Below, piece after piece: positions 54,583 to 63,990 of a DNA stretch of 64,000 nt. Position 1 is the stretch's first letter. Every line of letters begins with the position of its first letter. Source of the stretch: Couchioplanes caeruleus (GTDB taxonomy: Bacteria; Actinomycetota; Actinomycetes; Mycobacteriales; Micromonosporaceae); contig NZ_RJKL01000001.1 in assembly GCF_003751945.1 (NCBI RefSeq), positions 2,232,001-2,296,000 on the forward strand, given 5' to 3'. The notes under the pieces were generated by a model, which was not told the DNA's origin, ran no database searches, and worked only from the letters and a program-made list of their open reading frames with translations. Both the position numbers and the translations under genes were made by a program.

Positions 54583-55452
54583 GCCTCTGAAACCGCCCAT
54601 CAGTTCCAGCAGGGTGGCGTGCGTCTCGTGGTCCGCCGCCACCACCAGACCGCCCACTCCGGTGTGCACCGGTTGCCCCTCGATATCGGTGATCACGCAG
54701 CCGGCCGCCCGGCATACCGCGATCCCGGCGGCGAAGTGGACGCTGTCGCGCAGCCGCCCATCGGTGACGTACGCGGCGCGCCGGCCGGCGGCGACCCAGG
54801 CGACGGCGAGGGTGCTGGACACCACCCGCGGCCCGAACCGTTGCCCGAAGCGGGGATCGGCGAGCAGGTCCACCGCCCGGAAGCGGGGCGCGTTGGGGAA
54901 CGGCGGGTCGAGGTTGACGTCCACCAGGCGCGACTCCGCCGACGGGGTAAGCGGCTCGTCGGCGCCGTCGCGGCGTACCCGGGCGGCGGTGCCGTCGGTC
55001 CAGAAGACCTCGCCGGAGAACGGGTCGGCGGAGGCCGCTGCCGTGATCTCCGAGCCGGTGCGCAGGGCGACGTTCACGGCGACCAGCATGGTGCGCGCCG
55101 CGAAGTTCCGCGTGCCGCAGAGCGGGTCGACGAGCCACATTCGCTCACCGTCGCCGGTGCGGCCTGCCGCGGCAAGGGGAGCCGGGTCGACCCGGCCGCC
55201 CTCGCCGGTGCGGCCCGCCGCGGCAAGGGGAGCCGGATCGACCCGGCCGCTCTCCTCGCCGGTGACGGCGTCGCCGGGGCGGGCGGCGCGCAGTACGTCG
55301 ATGACGGCCCGCTCGGCCTCGACGTCGGCGGAGGTGGCGAAGTCGCCGGCGGACTTGTCGAAGCGGGTCAGCGCCGAACCGTACTTCCCCAGGACGACGG
55401 CGGCTCCCGCCTGCGCCGCCGCGATCGCCAGCTCCCCATCGGTGATCATCAT
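54580..55452 (-). CDS. Inositol monophosphatase-like protein, altered metal motifs
   Basis: About 290 aa, IMPase fold. VTGEESGR (Glu ligand) and WLVDPLCGTRNFAA are recognisable. In active IMPases the second motif is DPxDGT and the C-terminal motif is WDxAAG. Here they read DPLCGT and VHFAAG, so two metal-ligand aspartates are replaced. A 17-residue segment (GRVDPAPLAAAGRTGEG) is tandemly duplicated between the EESG and WLVDP motifs. The start ATG at 55452 is leaderless by position, on a promoter shared with the divergent carotenoid operon. Function uncertain. Confidence 0.8.
   Translation of the reverse strand: MMITDGELAIAAAQAGAAVVLGKYGSALTRFDKSAGDFATSADVEAERAVIDVLRAARPGDAVTGEESGRVDPAPLAAAGRTGEGGRVDPAPLAAAGRTGDGERMWLVDPLCGTRNFAARTMLVAVNVALRTGSEITAAASADPFSGEVFWTDGTAARVRRDGADEPLTPSAESRLVDVNLDPPFPNAPRFRAVDLLADPRFGQRFGPRVVSSTLAVAWVAAGRRAAYVTDGRLRDSVHFAAGIAVCRAAGCVITDIEGQPVHTGVGGLVVAADHETHATLLELMGGFRG
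55151..55252 (-). repeat. 51-bp tandem duplication inside the IMPase-like gene
   Basis: Two copies of a 51-nt unit (55151-55201, 55202-55252), nearly identical and in frame. They duplicate 17 residues between two active-site motifs. Confidence 0.92.
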
Positions 55453-55458
55453 GGGCGA

Positions 55459-55468
55459 AGGATAGGTT
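55459..55468. promoter_or_regulatory. Overlapping divergent leaderless -10 elements
   Basis: AGGATAGGTT (55459-55468). Plus strand: TAGGTT (55463-55468), 6 nt, ATG at 55475. Minus strand: TATCCT (55464-55459), 6 nt, ATG at 55452. The two -10 boxes share TA. Neither gene has a ribosome site. The carotenoid operon and the IMPase-like gene should compete for RNA polymerase here. Confidence 0.65.
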
Positions 55469-55474
55469 GGCGGC

Positions 55475-56203
55475 ATGGTCTCCGTCCCACCGCTGGTCAC
55501 GCTGCACGTGTGGCGGGTGCCGCGGCGCTCGGTGGGCCGGGCTCTCGTCCGGATGGCGATGGATCCGCGGCGGTTGCGGCGGTTGCCCGGGGTGCGCTTC
55601 GGCAAGCTGCTCGGCACCGGCACGGGTACGAGCTTCGGGCCGGGCGACGCCGACCTGACCCGCTATGCGGCCGTGGTCTCCTGGGACCGCGTCAGCGGCG
55701 GCGACCTGGGGCGGGTCGGCGCGGCCTGGGAGGCGATCGCGACGGCCGCCGCCCGGGTGGACCTGCGGCCGCTGACCAGCCGGGGGCGGTGGTCCGGGGC
55801 GGTGCCGTTCGGCGAGCCGTCCGGGGGCCCCGAGGCGAGACGCCAGGAGACGCGCCGCGGCGACGGGCCGGTGCTCGCGCTCACCCGGGCCCGGCTGCGG
55901 CCGGCGAAGGCGCTGACGTTCTGGACGGCCGTGCCGCCGGTGGCCCGCGAGCTCGCCGCCGCGCCGGGGCTGCTGGCCCGGTTCGGCATCGGTGAGGCAC
56001 CGGTCGGCTGGCAGGGCACGGTCAGCCTGTGGCGCGGCGCGGCGGATCTGACCCGCTTCGCGTACCGTCAGCCGGAGCACCGCGCGGTGATCGCGCGGAC
56101 GACGGCCGTGCGCTGGTACGCCGAGGACCTGTTCGCCCGGTTCGCGGTGCTCGACATCAGCGGCGACAGGGCCGTGCTGGGCTGGCGGGAAGGAGAGCGA
56201 TGA
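55475..56203 (+). CDS. CrtA-like carotenoid monooxygenase (spheroidene monooxygenase family)
   Basis: 242 aa. The fold is suggested by LHVWRVPRR at the start, TSFGPGDADLTRYAAVVSWD, WQGTVSLWRGAADLTRFAYRQPEH and VRWYAEDLFARFAVLDISG, resembling CrtA. That enzyme introduces a keto group at C-2 of acyclic carotenoids. It heads a five-gene operon whose other members are carotenoid hydratase, glycosyltransferase and CrtI-like genes, which supports the role. The next gene overlaps as ATGA. Confidence 0.8.
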   Translation: MVSVPPLVTLHVWRVPRRSVGRALVRMAMDPRRLRRLPGVRFGKLLGTGTGTSFGPGDADLTRYAAVVSWDRVSGGDLGRVGAAWEAIATAAARVDLRPLTSRGRWSGAVPFGEPSGGPEARRQETRRGDGPVLALTRARLRPAKALTFWTAVPPVARELAAAPGLLARFGIGEAPVGWQGTVSLWRGAADLTRFAYRQPEHRAVIARTTAVRWYAEDLFARFAVLDISGDRAVLGWREGER

Positions 56204-56796
56204 GGCTCGTCCCCTGGCAGCCGGACGACATGCTCCGGCGGCTGGACGACGTGGTGAGCGTGTACGGCGAGGCGATGGGCTACCGCGCCGAGCTGCTGCA
56301 GACCCGCCGCGGGTACATCGGCGCGCACGTGCGCCGGGCCGGCTTCCGGGCCGTGGCCACGCTGACCACCGACGGTCACCTCGCCGGTTTCGGGTACGGC
56401 TACGCCTCCGGCCCCGGCCAGTGGTGGCACGACCAGGTCCGTGCGGCGCTGGACGAGACCGCCCGGCAGCGCTGGCTGTCCGACTGCTTCGAGGTGGTCG
56501 AGCTGCACGTACGCCCGAGCGCGCAGGGCCACGGCATCGGCGCCCGCCAGTTGCGGGCGCTGCTGGCGATGGCGGACGGCTCGACCGTGCTGCTGTCGAC
56601 GCCGGAGGCCGACGAGCAGCGGTCCCGTGCCTGGCGGCTCTATCGCCGCTTCGGGTTCTCCGACGTGCTACGCGACTTCTACTTCCCCGGCGACGAGCGG
56701 GCCTTCGCGATCCTCGGCCGTGGCCTGCCGCTGACCGAGCGGCCCCCGGCCGAGGAAGCCCCGGCCGAGGGCGCCCCCGGCATTGTCGGCATCTGA
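56200..56796 (+). CDS. GNAT-family acetyltransferase
   Basis: 198 aa from the ATG at 56200 (GGAGAGCG upstream). VVELHVRPSAQGHGIGARQLRALL is the acetyl-CoA-binding motif A, and RAWRLYRRFGFSDVLRDFYFPGDERAFAILGR is motif B and the C-terminus. Its place inside a carotenoid operon is unusual. It could acylate the pigment or its sugar, or be a passenger. Substrate unknown. It overlaps both neighbours. Confidence 0.85.
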   Translation: MRLVPWQPDDMLRRLDDVVSVYGEAMGYRAELLQTRRGYIGAHVRRAGFRAVATLTTDGHLAGFGYGYASGPGQWWHDQVRAALDETARQRWLSDCFEVVELHVRPSAQGHGIGARQLRALLAMADGSTVLLSTPEADEQRSRAWRLYRRFGFSDVLRDFYFPGDERAFAILGRGLPLTERPPAEEAPAEGAPGIVGI

Positions 56797-57616
56797 CCGG
56801 TCACCGAAAGGCCGGCCGCTGAGAAGCCGGCTGCAGAAAGACCGGCCGCTGAGAAGCCGGCTGCAGAAAGACCGGCCGCTGTGGGCGCTGCTCGGCGCCC
56901 TCGTGCTGGTGCAGATCTGCTATCCGCTCACCCGCGGCGAGGTCCGGGCCGGTCTCACCGTCGCCACCGTCGTGCTGGGCTACGTCCTGTCGGTCGCGCA
57001 CGCCTGGCGCTGCCGGGGCGCCCGGGCCGCCCTCGCGCTGGTCGCCACGGCGACGCTGGGCGGGTTCGCGATCGAGGCGCTCGGCGTGGCCACCGGGTTC
57101 CCGTTCGGCACCTATGACTACTCCGGCCAGCTCGGCCCGAAGGTGCTCGGCGTACCGCTGATCATCCCGCTGGCCTGGACCTGGATGGCCTGGCCGGCGT
57201 GGCTGGCCGCGCTGCGCCTGGCCCGTTCCCGCCCGGCGCGGATCGCCCTGGCCGCGGCGGGCCTCGCCGCCTGGGACCTCTTCCTGGACCCGCAGATGGT
57301 GGCCGAGGGGTACTGGAGCTGGGACTCCCCCACCCCGGCGCTGCCGGGTGTGCCCGGCGTCCCGATCGGCAACTACCTGGGTTGGCTGGGCTTCGCGCTG
57401 CTGCTGATGACCGTGCTGGCCGCCGCGACCGGACCGGCCGGCCACCGTCGCGACGGCGGGGACGGCCCGATGATGGTGCTGTGGCTGTGGACGTACGCTT
57501 CGTCCGTGCTCGCCCACGCGGTCTTCCTGGGACTGCCCTGGTCCGCGCTCTGGGGTGGCGTCCTCATGGGTGCGGTGGTGCTGCCGCTGATCCCCGCCGC
57601 ACGGCGTGGCGCATGA
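56783..57616 (+). CDS. cruF: CruF-type carotenoid hydratase (DUF422 membrane protein)
   Basis: 277 aa as read from the TTG at 56783. Seven or so hydrophobic helices from residue 33 on. GVATGFPFGTYDYSGQLGPKVLGVPLIIPLAWTWM and AAWDLFLDPQMVAEGYWSW are the CruF signature. CruF adds water across the C-1',2' double bond of acyclic carotenoid ends. The N-terminus is odd: a 30-bp repeat codes RPLRSRLQKD twice, and no start has a ribosome site. The frame overlaps the GNAT stop by 14 nt, so coupling is possible. Confidence 0.85.
   Translation: MSASDRSPKGRPLRSRLQKDRPLRSRLQKDRPLWALLGALVLVQICYPLTRGEVRAGLTVATVVLGYVLSVAHAWRCRGARAALALVATATLGGFAIEALGVATGFPFGTYDYSGQLGPKVLGVPLIIPLAWTWMAWPAWLAALRLARSRPARIALAAAGLAAWDLFLDPQMVAEGYWSWDSPTPALPGVPGVPIGNYLGWLGFALLLMTVLAAATGPAGHRRDGGDGPMMVLWLWTYASSVLAHAVFLGLPWSALWGGVLMGAVVLPLIPAARRGA
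56807..56881 (+). repeat. 30-bp tandem repeat at the cruF 5' end
   Basis: Copies at 56807-56836 and 56837-56866, with a partial copy at 56867-56881, of a unit containing accggccgctgagaagccgg. It codes RPLRSRLQKD. The repeat creates or extends the N-terminus of the CruF-like protein. Confidence 0.92.
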
Positions 57617-58845
57617 TCTGGTTCGCCCTGCTGCCGCTGCTCGCGCTGACCGGGCACACGCTGGTCAACGCCGCCCTGCTGCGCCGGCTCACGCCCGACG
57701 CCACCGGACACCACATGCACCAGCCCACCCCGGACACCACCGGACACCACACACGCCAGCCCACCCCGGACCCCACCGGAAACCAGCCCGCCCCGGACAC
57801 CACCGGACACCACACGCGCCGGTCCGCGCCGCAGCACGCGACGGTCACCGAGCGCGTCGCTGTCCTGCTGCCGTTGCGTGACGAGGCGGGGCGGGTCACG
57901 CCCTGCCTGGAGGCGCTGCTCGGTCAGCGTGGAGTCCCCGATCTGGAGATCGTCGTGCTGGACGACGGTTCGGCCGACGGCACGGCGGAGGTCGTGCGCC
58001 GGGTCGCCGGGGACCGGGTACGGCTGCTGACGGGTGCGCCGCTGCCGGAGGGCTGGCTCGGCAAACCGTACGCCTGCGCACAGCTCGCCGACGCGGCCCG
58101 CGACAGCGACGTGCTGGTCTTCGTCGACGCCGACGTCGTGCTGGCGCCCGGCGCGGTGGCCGCCGCCGTCGCCCTGCTGCGGTCGGCGCAGGTCACGCTG
58201 CTGTCGCCGTACCCGCGGATCACCGGTGCGGGGCGGCTCGTCCAACCGCTGCTGCAGTGGTCCTGGCTCACGTTCCTGCCGCTGCGGCTGATGGAACGCT
58301 CGCCGCGGCCGTCGCTGTCGGCCGCCGGCGGGCAGTGGCTGGTCGCCGACCGGGCCGGCTATCAGCGGGCGGGCGGGCACGCGGCCGTGCGCGGCGACGT
58401 GCTCGAGGACATCGCCCTGGCGCGGGCGGTCAAGCGCTCCGGCGGGCGGGTCGCGCTCGCGGACGGGTCACGGCTGGCGACCTGCCACATGTACGCCTCG
58501 TGGCGCGAGCTGGCCGACGGTTACGGCAAGTCATTGTGGGCGTCGTTCGGGTCGCCCGCCGGTGCGGCCGCCGTCGTGCTCCTGCTGCTGCTCCTGTACG
58601 CGGCGCCGCCCGTGACCGCGACGCTCGCCCTGATCACCGCAAGCGTGGATCTTGCGTTGTGGAGTGTGTGCGCGTACGGAATCGGTGTCCTCGGAAGGGT
58701 GATCGCCGCGGCCGCGACGGGCGGGCGGACCTGGCCCGACCCGCTGGCCCAGCCGGTGTCCATCGTGGTCTTCGCGGCCCTGGTGGCGCGCTCGTTCGCG
58801 CTGCGCCGCCGCGGCCGCCTGAGCTGGCGCGGCCGGCCGGTATGA
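57613..58845 (+). CDS. Membrane GT2 glycosyltransferase (CruC-like, carotenoid)
   Basis: 410 aa. One N-terminal helix, then a His/Pro/Thr-rich repetitive linker (about 28-75), then a GT2 domain: VAVLLPLRDEAGRV, VVLDDGSADGTAEV, VFVDADVV (DxD near 173) and GDVLEDIALARAVKRSGG. Two or three C-terminal helices close the protein. In carotenoid operons such enzymes glycosylate the 1'-hydroxyl made by CruF. The ATG at 57613 overlaps the cruF stop as ATGA. The CrtI-like gene follows after 10 nt. Confidence 0.85.
   Translation: MIWFALLPLLALTGHTLVNAALLRRLTPDATGHHMHQPTPDTTGHHTRQPTPDPTGNQPAPDTTGHHTRRSAPQHATVTERVAVLLPLRDEAGRVTPCLEALLGQRGVPDLEIVVLDDGSADGTAEVVRRVAGDRVRLLTGAPLPEGWLGKPYACAQLADAARDSDVLVFVDADVVLAPGAVAAAVALLRSAQVTLLSPYPRITGAGRLVQPLLQWSWLTFLPLRLMERSPRPSLSAAGGQWLVADRAGYQRAGGHAAVRGDVLEDIALARAVKRSGGRVALADGSRLATCHMYASWRELADGYGKSLWASFGSPAGAAAVVLLLLLLYAAPPVTATLALITASVDLALWSVCAYGIGVLGRVIAAAATGGRTWPDPLAQPVSIVVFAALVARSFALRRRGRLSWRGRPV
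57691..57826 (+). repeat. In-frame repeat coding PTPDTTGHH units
   Basis: Four diverged tandem units (30-36 nt) built on caccccggacaccaccggac. They code PTPDxTGHHxxQ-type segments between the first helix and the GT2 domain. Confidence 0.8.
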
Positions 58846-58855
58846 GCGGGATCGG

Positions 58856-60307
58856 GTGGCGGCGGTGAGCCGGGTCGTGGTGATCGGGGCGGGCGTCGGC
58901 GGCCTGGCCGCGGCGGTCCGGCTGGCGGCGGCGGGCCACGACGTGACCGTGCACGAGCGCGCGGCGACCGTCGGCGGCAAACTCGGCCGGTACGAGCGCG
59001 ACGGCTTCCGCTTCGACACCGGTCCGAGCCTGCTGACGCTGCCGCAGGTCTTCGCCGATCTCGGCACCGCGCTGGACCCGGTGCCGTTGGACCCGGTGGT
59101 GCGGCACGTGTTCCCGGACGGCAGCGTGCTGGACTCGTCGTCCGACCCGGAGGTGTTCCGCGAGCGCATCGCCGGCGCGTTCGGGGCGGCGGCGGCCGCG
59201 GACTGGACGCGTTTCTGGCGGCGGGCCGAGCGCATCTGGCGGGCGTCGTGGGGTTCCGTGCTGCAGCGCGAGGTCTCCCTCGCGACACTGGCCCGACTGT
59301 CGTGGCGGGTGGGCGACCTGGCGGCGATCGCCCCGGGCCGCTCGCTGCGCGCCCTCGGCCGGCGCTACCTGCGCGACCATCGGCTGCGGATGATGCTCGA
59401 CCGGTACGCGACCTACACCGGCACCGACCCCCGCCGGGCCCCGGCCGCGCTCGCCGCGATCCCCTACGCGGAGTTGGCGTTCGGCGGCTGGTATCTGCCC
59501 GGCGGCCTCGGCGTCCTGGCATCGTCGCTGCTCGGACGCTGTGCCGCGCTCGGCGTCACGATCCACACGTCGTCGGCCGTGACCGCGGTCCGCACGAGCG
59601 GGGGCCGGGTCAGCGGCGTCGAGGTCGCGCCCGGAGGCGAGGTCCCGGCCGACGTCGTCGTCTCCGATGTGGACGCCGCCGCGCTCTATCGCGACCTGCT
59701 GCCCACCCCGGACCGGCTCGCCCGGCTCACGGACCGCAGCCTCGCGGGCTTCGTGATGCTGCTCGGCGTCCGGGGTGCGACGCCGCGGCTCGCCCACCAC
59801 ACCGTCTTCTTCCCCCGCGACTACGACGCGGAGTTCGACGCGGTCTTCGGCGACCCCGGCCACGGCCGCCGCGCACGGCCCCCGTCGGACCCTGCCGTCT
59901 TCGTCACCCGCGCCGCCGACCCGGCCGTGCACCCGCCGGGCACGGAGGCCTGGTTCGTCCTGGTGAACGCACCCCGGCACGGCACCGGCACCGGCGCCGT
60001 CGACTGGCGCCGGCCCGGTCTCGCGGACGATTACGGTACGCACATCCTGAACGTCCTCGCCGCCCGCGGCCTGGACGTCCGCGATCGCCTGGCGTTCCGG
60101 GAGACCCGCACCCCGGCCGACTTCGCCGACGCCACGGCCGCGCCGGGCGGAGCGATCTACGGCACGGCGGGCGGGCTGCTGCGGCCGGCCAACCGCGGTC
60201 CGGTCGACGGGCTGTTCCTGGTCGGAGGGTCGGCTCACCCGGGCGGTGGCCTGCCGATGGTGACGCTGTCCGCCAAGATCGTCGCGGATCGCATCGGTCC
60301 CGCCTAG
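58856..60307 (+). CDS. CrtI-family carotenoid desaturase/oxidase (CrtD-like)
   Basis: 483 aa. FAD-binding VVVIGAGVGGLAAAVRLA at the N-terminus, RFDTGPSLLTLPQV, and the C-terminal FLVGGSAHPGGGLPMVTLSAK, a CrtI family signature. With CruF and a glycosyltransferase beside it, a C-3',4' desaturase (CrtD) is the best guess. A phytoene desaturase or a terminal oxidase of the same family cannot be excluded. The GTG at 58856 is taken as start; the GTG at 58865 is equally plausible. Confidence 0.85.
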   Translation: MAAVSRVVVIGAGVGGLAAAVRLAAAGHDVTVHERAATVGGKLGRYERDGFRFDTGPSLLTLPQVFADLGTALDPVPLDPVVRHVFPDGSVLDSSSDPEVFRERIAGAFGAAAAADWTRFWRRAERIWRASWGSVLQREVSLATLARLSWRVGDLAAIAPGRSLRALGRRYLRDHRLRMMLDRYATYTGTDPRRAPAALAAIPYAELAFGGWYLPGGLGVLASSLLGRCAALGVTIHTSSAVTAVRTSGGRVSGVEVAPGGEVPADVVVSDVDAAALYRDLLPTPDRLARLTDRSLAGFVMLLGVRGATPRLAHHTVFFPRDYDAEFDAVFGDPGHGRRARPPSDPAVFVTRAADPAVHPPGTEAWFVLVNAPRHGTGTGAVDWRRPGLADDYGTHILNVLAARGLDVRDRLAFRETRTPADFADATAAPGGAIYGTAGGLLRPANRGPVDGLFLVGGSAHPGGGLPMVTLSAKIVADRIGPA

Positions 60308-60312
60308 GGATG

Positions 60313-61230
60313 TCACAGGGGCTGGACGCCGATCGGCAGTTCGCCGGTGGCGATGTGGTCGAGCAGCGTCGCGCGCAGTGCCTCGGCCGCGTGGGGCAGG
60401 ACCGCCCGTCTGCGGTGGGCGAGCGCGACCGTGCGGCGCATGCCCGGCGGGGCCAGCGGGGTCGCGCGCAGCAGCGGCCGGTTGGCCAGCACCATGCTCG
60501 GTACGAGCGCCACGCCCAGTCCCGCCTCGACGAAAGCCAGCACCGCGTCCATCTCGCCGCCCTCGACCGCGAACCGTGGGATGAAGCCGGCCCGCCGGCA
60601 CGCCTCCAGGGTCACGTCGCGCAGGTCGTAGCCGGGGCGGAACATGACGAGCGGGGTGTCGCGCAGGTCGGTGAGGGCCAGCTCGCGGAAGACGGTCGGC
60701 GGCGGGCCGGACGCCACCGAGGCGACCACGAGGCTTTCGCGCAGCACCGGCGCGGCGTGCAGGGCCGCGTCCACGCCCTGCTCCGGCTGGACGATGAGGG
60801 CGAGGTCGAGGTCACGGGCGAGCAGGTCGACGATGAGGTCCTGGGAGCTGCCCTCGTTGACGTGCAGGGCGATGTCGGGGTGCTCGGCGCGGAAGCGGTG
60901 CAGTACGGCCGGCACCAGCGACGAGCAGAGGCTGGGGGTGGCGCCGACCCGGACCCGGCCGCGGCGCAGGCCGACGATCTCCTGGACCGCGTCCCGGGCC
61001 GTGTCGGCGTCCGCGATCATGCGGCGGGCCAGCGGGAGGAGGGTCTCGCCTGCCGCGGTGAGGGCCACCGCGCCGCGCGCACGTTCGAAAAGAGGGGCGC
61101 CGAGTGTGGTTTCGAGGGTGTGAATCTGCTTACTTAAAGTCGGCTGTGAGACGCCGAGCACATCGGCCGCCTGGGTGAAATGCCTGGTTTCCACCACCGC
61201 TAGGAAGTATCGGAGCTGCTGAAGCTGCAC
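60313..61230 (-). CDS. LysR-type transcriptional regulator
   Basis: 305 aa. N-terminal winged helix: MQLQQLRYFLAVVETRHFTQAADVLGVSQPTLSKQIHTLE. The effector-binding domain fills the rest. It is transcribed divergently from sdhC with a 77-nt spacer containing an ATAG-N7-CTAT site, so it very probably controls the succinate dehydrogenase operon and itself. Effector unknown. It converges on the CrtI-like gene with only 5 nt between stops. Confidence 0.93.
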   Translation of the reverse strand: MQLQQLRYFLAVVETRHFTQAADVLGVSQPTLSKQIHTLETTLGAPLFERARGAVALTAAGETLLPLARRMIADADTARDAVQEIVGLRRGRVRVGATPSLCSSLVPAVLHRFRAEHPDIALHVNEGSSQDLIVDLLARDLDLALIVQPEQGVDAALHAAPVLRESLVVASVASGPPPTVFRELALTDLRDTPLVMFRPGYDLRDVTLEACRRAGFIPRFAVEGGEMDAVLAFVEAGLGVALVPSMVLANRPLLRATPLAPPGMRRTVALAHRRRAVLPHAAEALRATLLDHIATGELPIGVQPL

Positions 61231-61234
61231 TTCG

Positions 61235-61249
61235 ATAGCCTACGTCTAT
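61235..61249. promoter_or_regulatory. LysR operator (T-N11-A)
   Basis: ATAG-cctacgt-CTAT is a perfect dyad with the T-N11-A core of LysR sites. It lies about 60-70 nt before the sdhC start and overlaps the likely -10 of the lysR gene (TAGGCT on the minus strand), fitting activation of sdh and autorepression. Confidence 0.75.
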
Positions 61250-61270
61250 GGGCAACTAAAGGATCATGCA

Positions 61271-61310
61271 TTAGACGAATCGCGCCGGCGTTCTTACCGT
61301 CCAGGGTGTG
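61271..61310 (+). promoter_or_regulatory. sdhC promoter, leaderless
   Basis: TTAGAC (61271-61276), 18-nt spacer, TACCGT (61295-61300), then 7 nt to the GTG at 61308. Both hexamers are good and the spacing predicts a transcript starting at the start codon. Confidence 0.7.
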
Positions 61311-62051
61311 GCGGTAGATACCCGAACTCGTCCCCCGAAGGCCGCGGCCAAGCCGGCGAAGACGCCCGCGAAGCGTGGCCCGCGGGGCCTGCGCTCCTCG
61401 ATCGCGCTCAAGCTGCTCATGGCGGTCACAGGCCTGCTCCTGGTGGGCTTCCTGTACGCGCACATGATCGGCAACCTGAAGATCTTCGTCGGCGCCAAGA
61501 GCTTCGACGACTACGCGCACTGGCTGCGCACCATCGGTGTGCCGCTGTTGCCGGAGACCTGGTACCTCTGGATCCAGCGGGCCGTCCTGACCCTGGCCCT
61601 GATCGCGCACATCGTCGCCGCGACGGTTCTCACCCGGCGCGCCCGCAAGGCCCGGCCGGTGCGCTACGCGCGCCGCACCAAGGTCCAGGGCAGCTACGCG
61701 GCGCGGACCATGCGCTGGGGCGGCGTGATCATCGCGCTGTTCGTGGTCTACCACATCCTCGACCTGACCACCGGCACGCTGAACCCCGTCGGCGACCGGG
61801 AGCACCCGTACGCGAACGTGGTCGCCGACTTCGCGCCCGGCCGCTGGTACGTGACGCTCTTCTACACGCTCGCCATCGTGAGCGTCGGCTTCCACCTGCG
61901 GCACGGCCTGTTCAGCGCCGTCCGCACCATGGGCCAGCAGACGCAGCGCGGCGAGCGCATCGCCCGCGCCGCCGCCCTCGTGCTCTCCGTCGTCCTCGTC
62001 GTCGGCTACCTCGCGGTGCCGTTCGCCGTGCTCACCGGATTGGTGGACTGA
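61308..62051 (+). CDS. sdhC: Succinate dehydrogenase cytochrome b subunit
   Basis: 247 aa, five transmembrane helices, single-polypeptide diheme-type anchor. [23 protein letters not shown] and [15 protein letters not shown] and [16 protein letters not shown] carry the heme-ligand histidines. The basic N-terminal tail is cytoplasmic. It anchors SdhA and SdhB in the membrane and passes electrons to menaquinone. The next gene starts 1 nt after the stop. Confidence 0.94.
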   Translation: MAVDTRTRPPKAAAKPAKTPAKRGPRGLRSSIALKLLMAVTGLLLVGFLYAHMIGNLKIFVGAKSFDDYAHWLRTIGVPLLPETWYLWIQRAVLTLALIAHIVAATVLTRRARKARPVRYARRTKVQGSYAARTMRWGGVIIALFVVYHILDLTTGTLNPVGDREHPYANVVADFAPGRWYVTLFYTLAIVSVGFHLRHGLFSAVRTMGQQTQRGERIARAAALVLSVVLVVGYLAVPFAVLTGLVD

Positions 62052-62052
62052 C

Positions 62053-63989
<1,937 letters not shown>

Positions 63990-63990
<1 letters not shown>

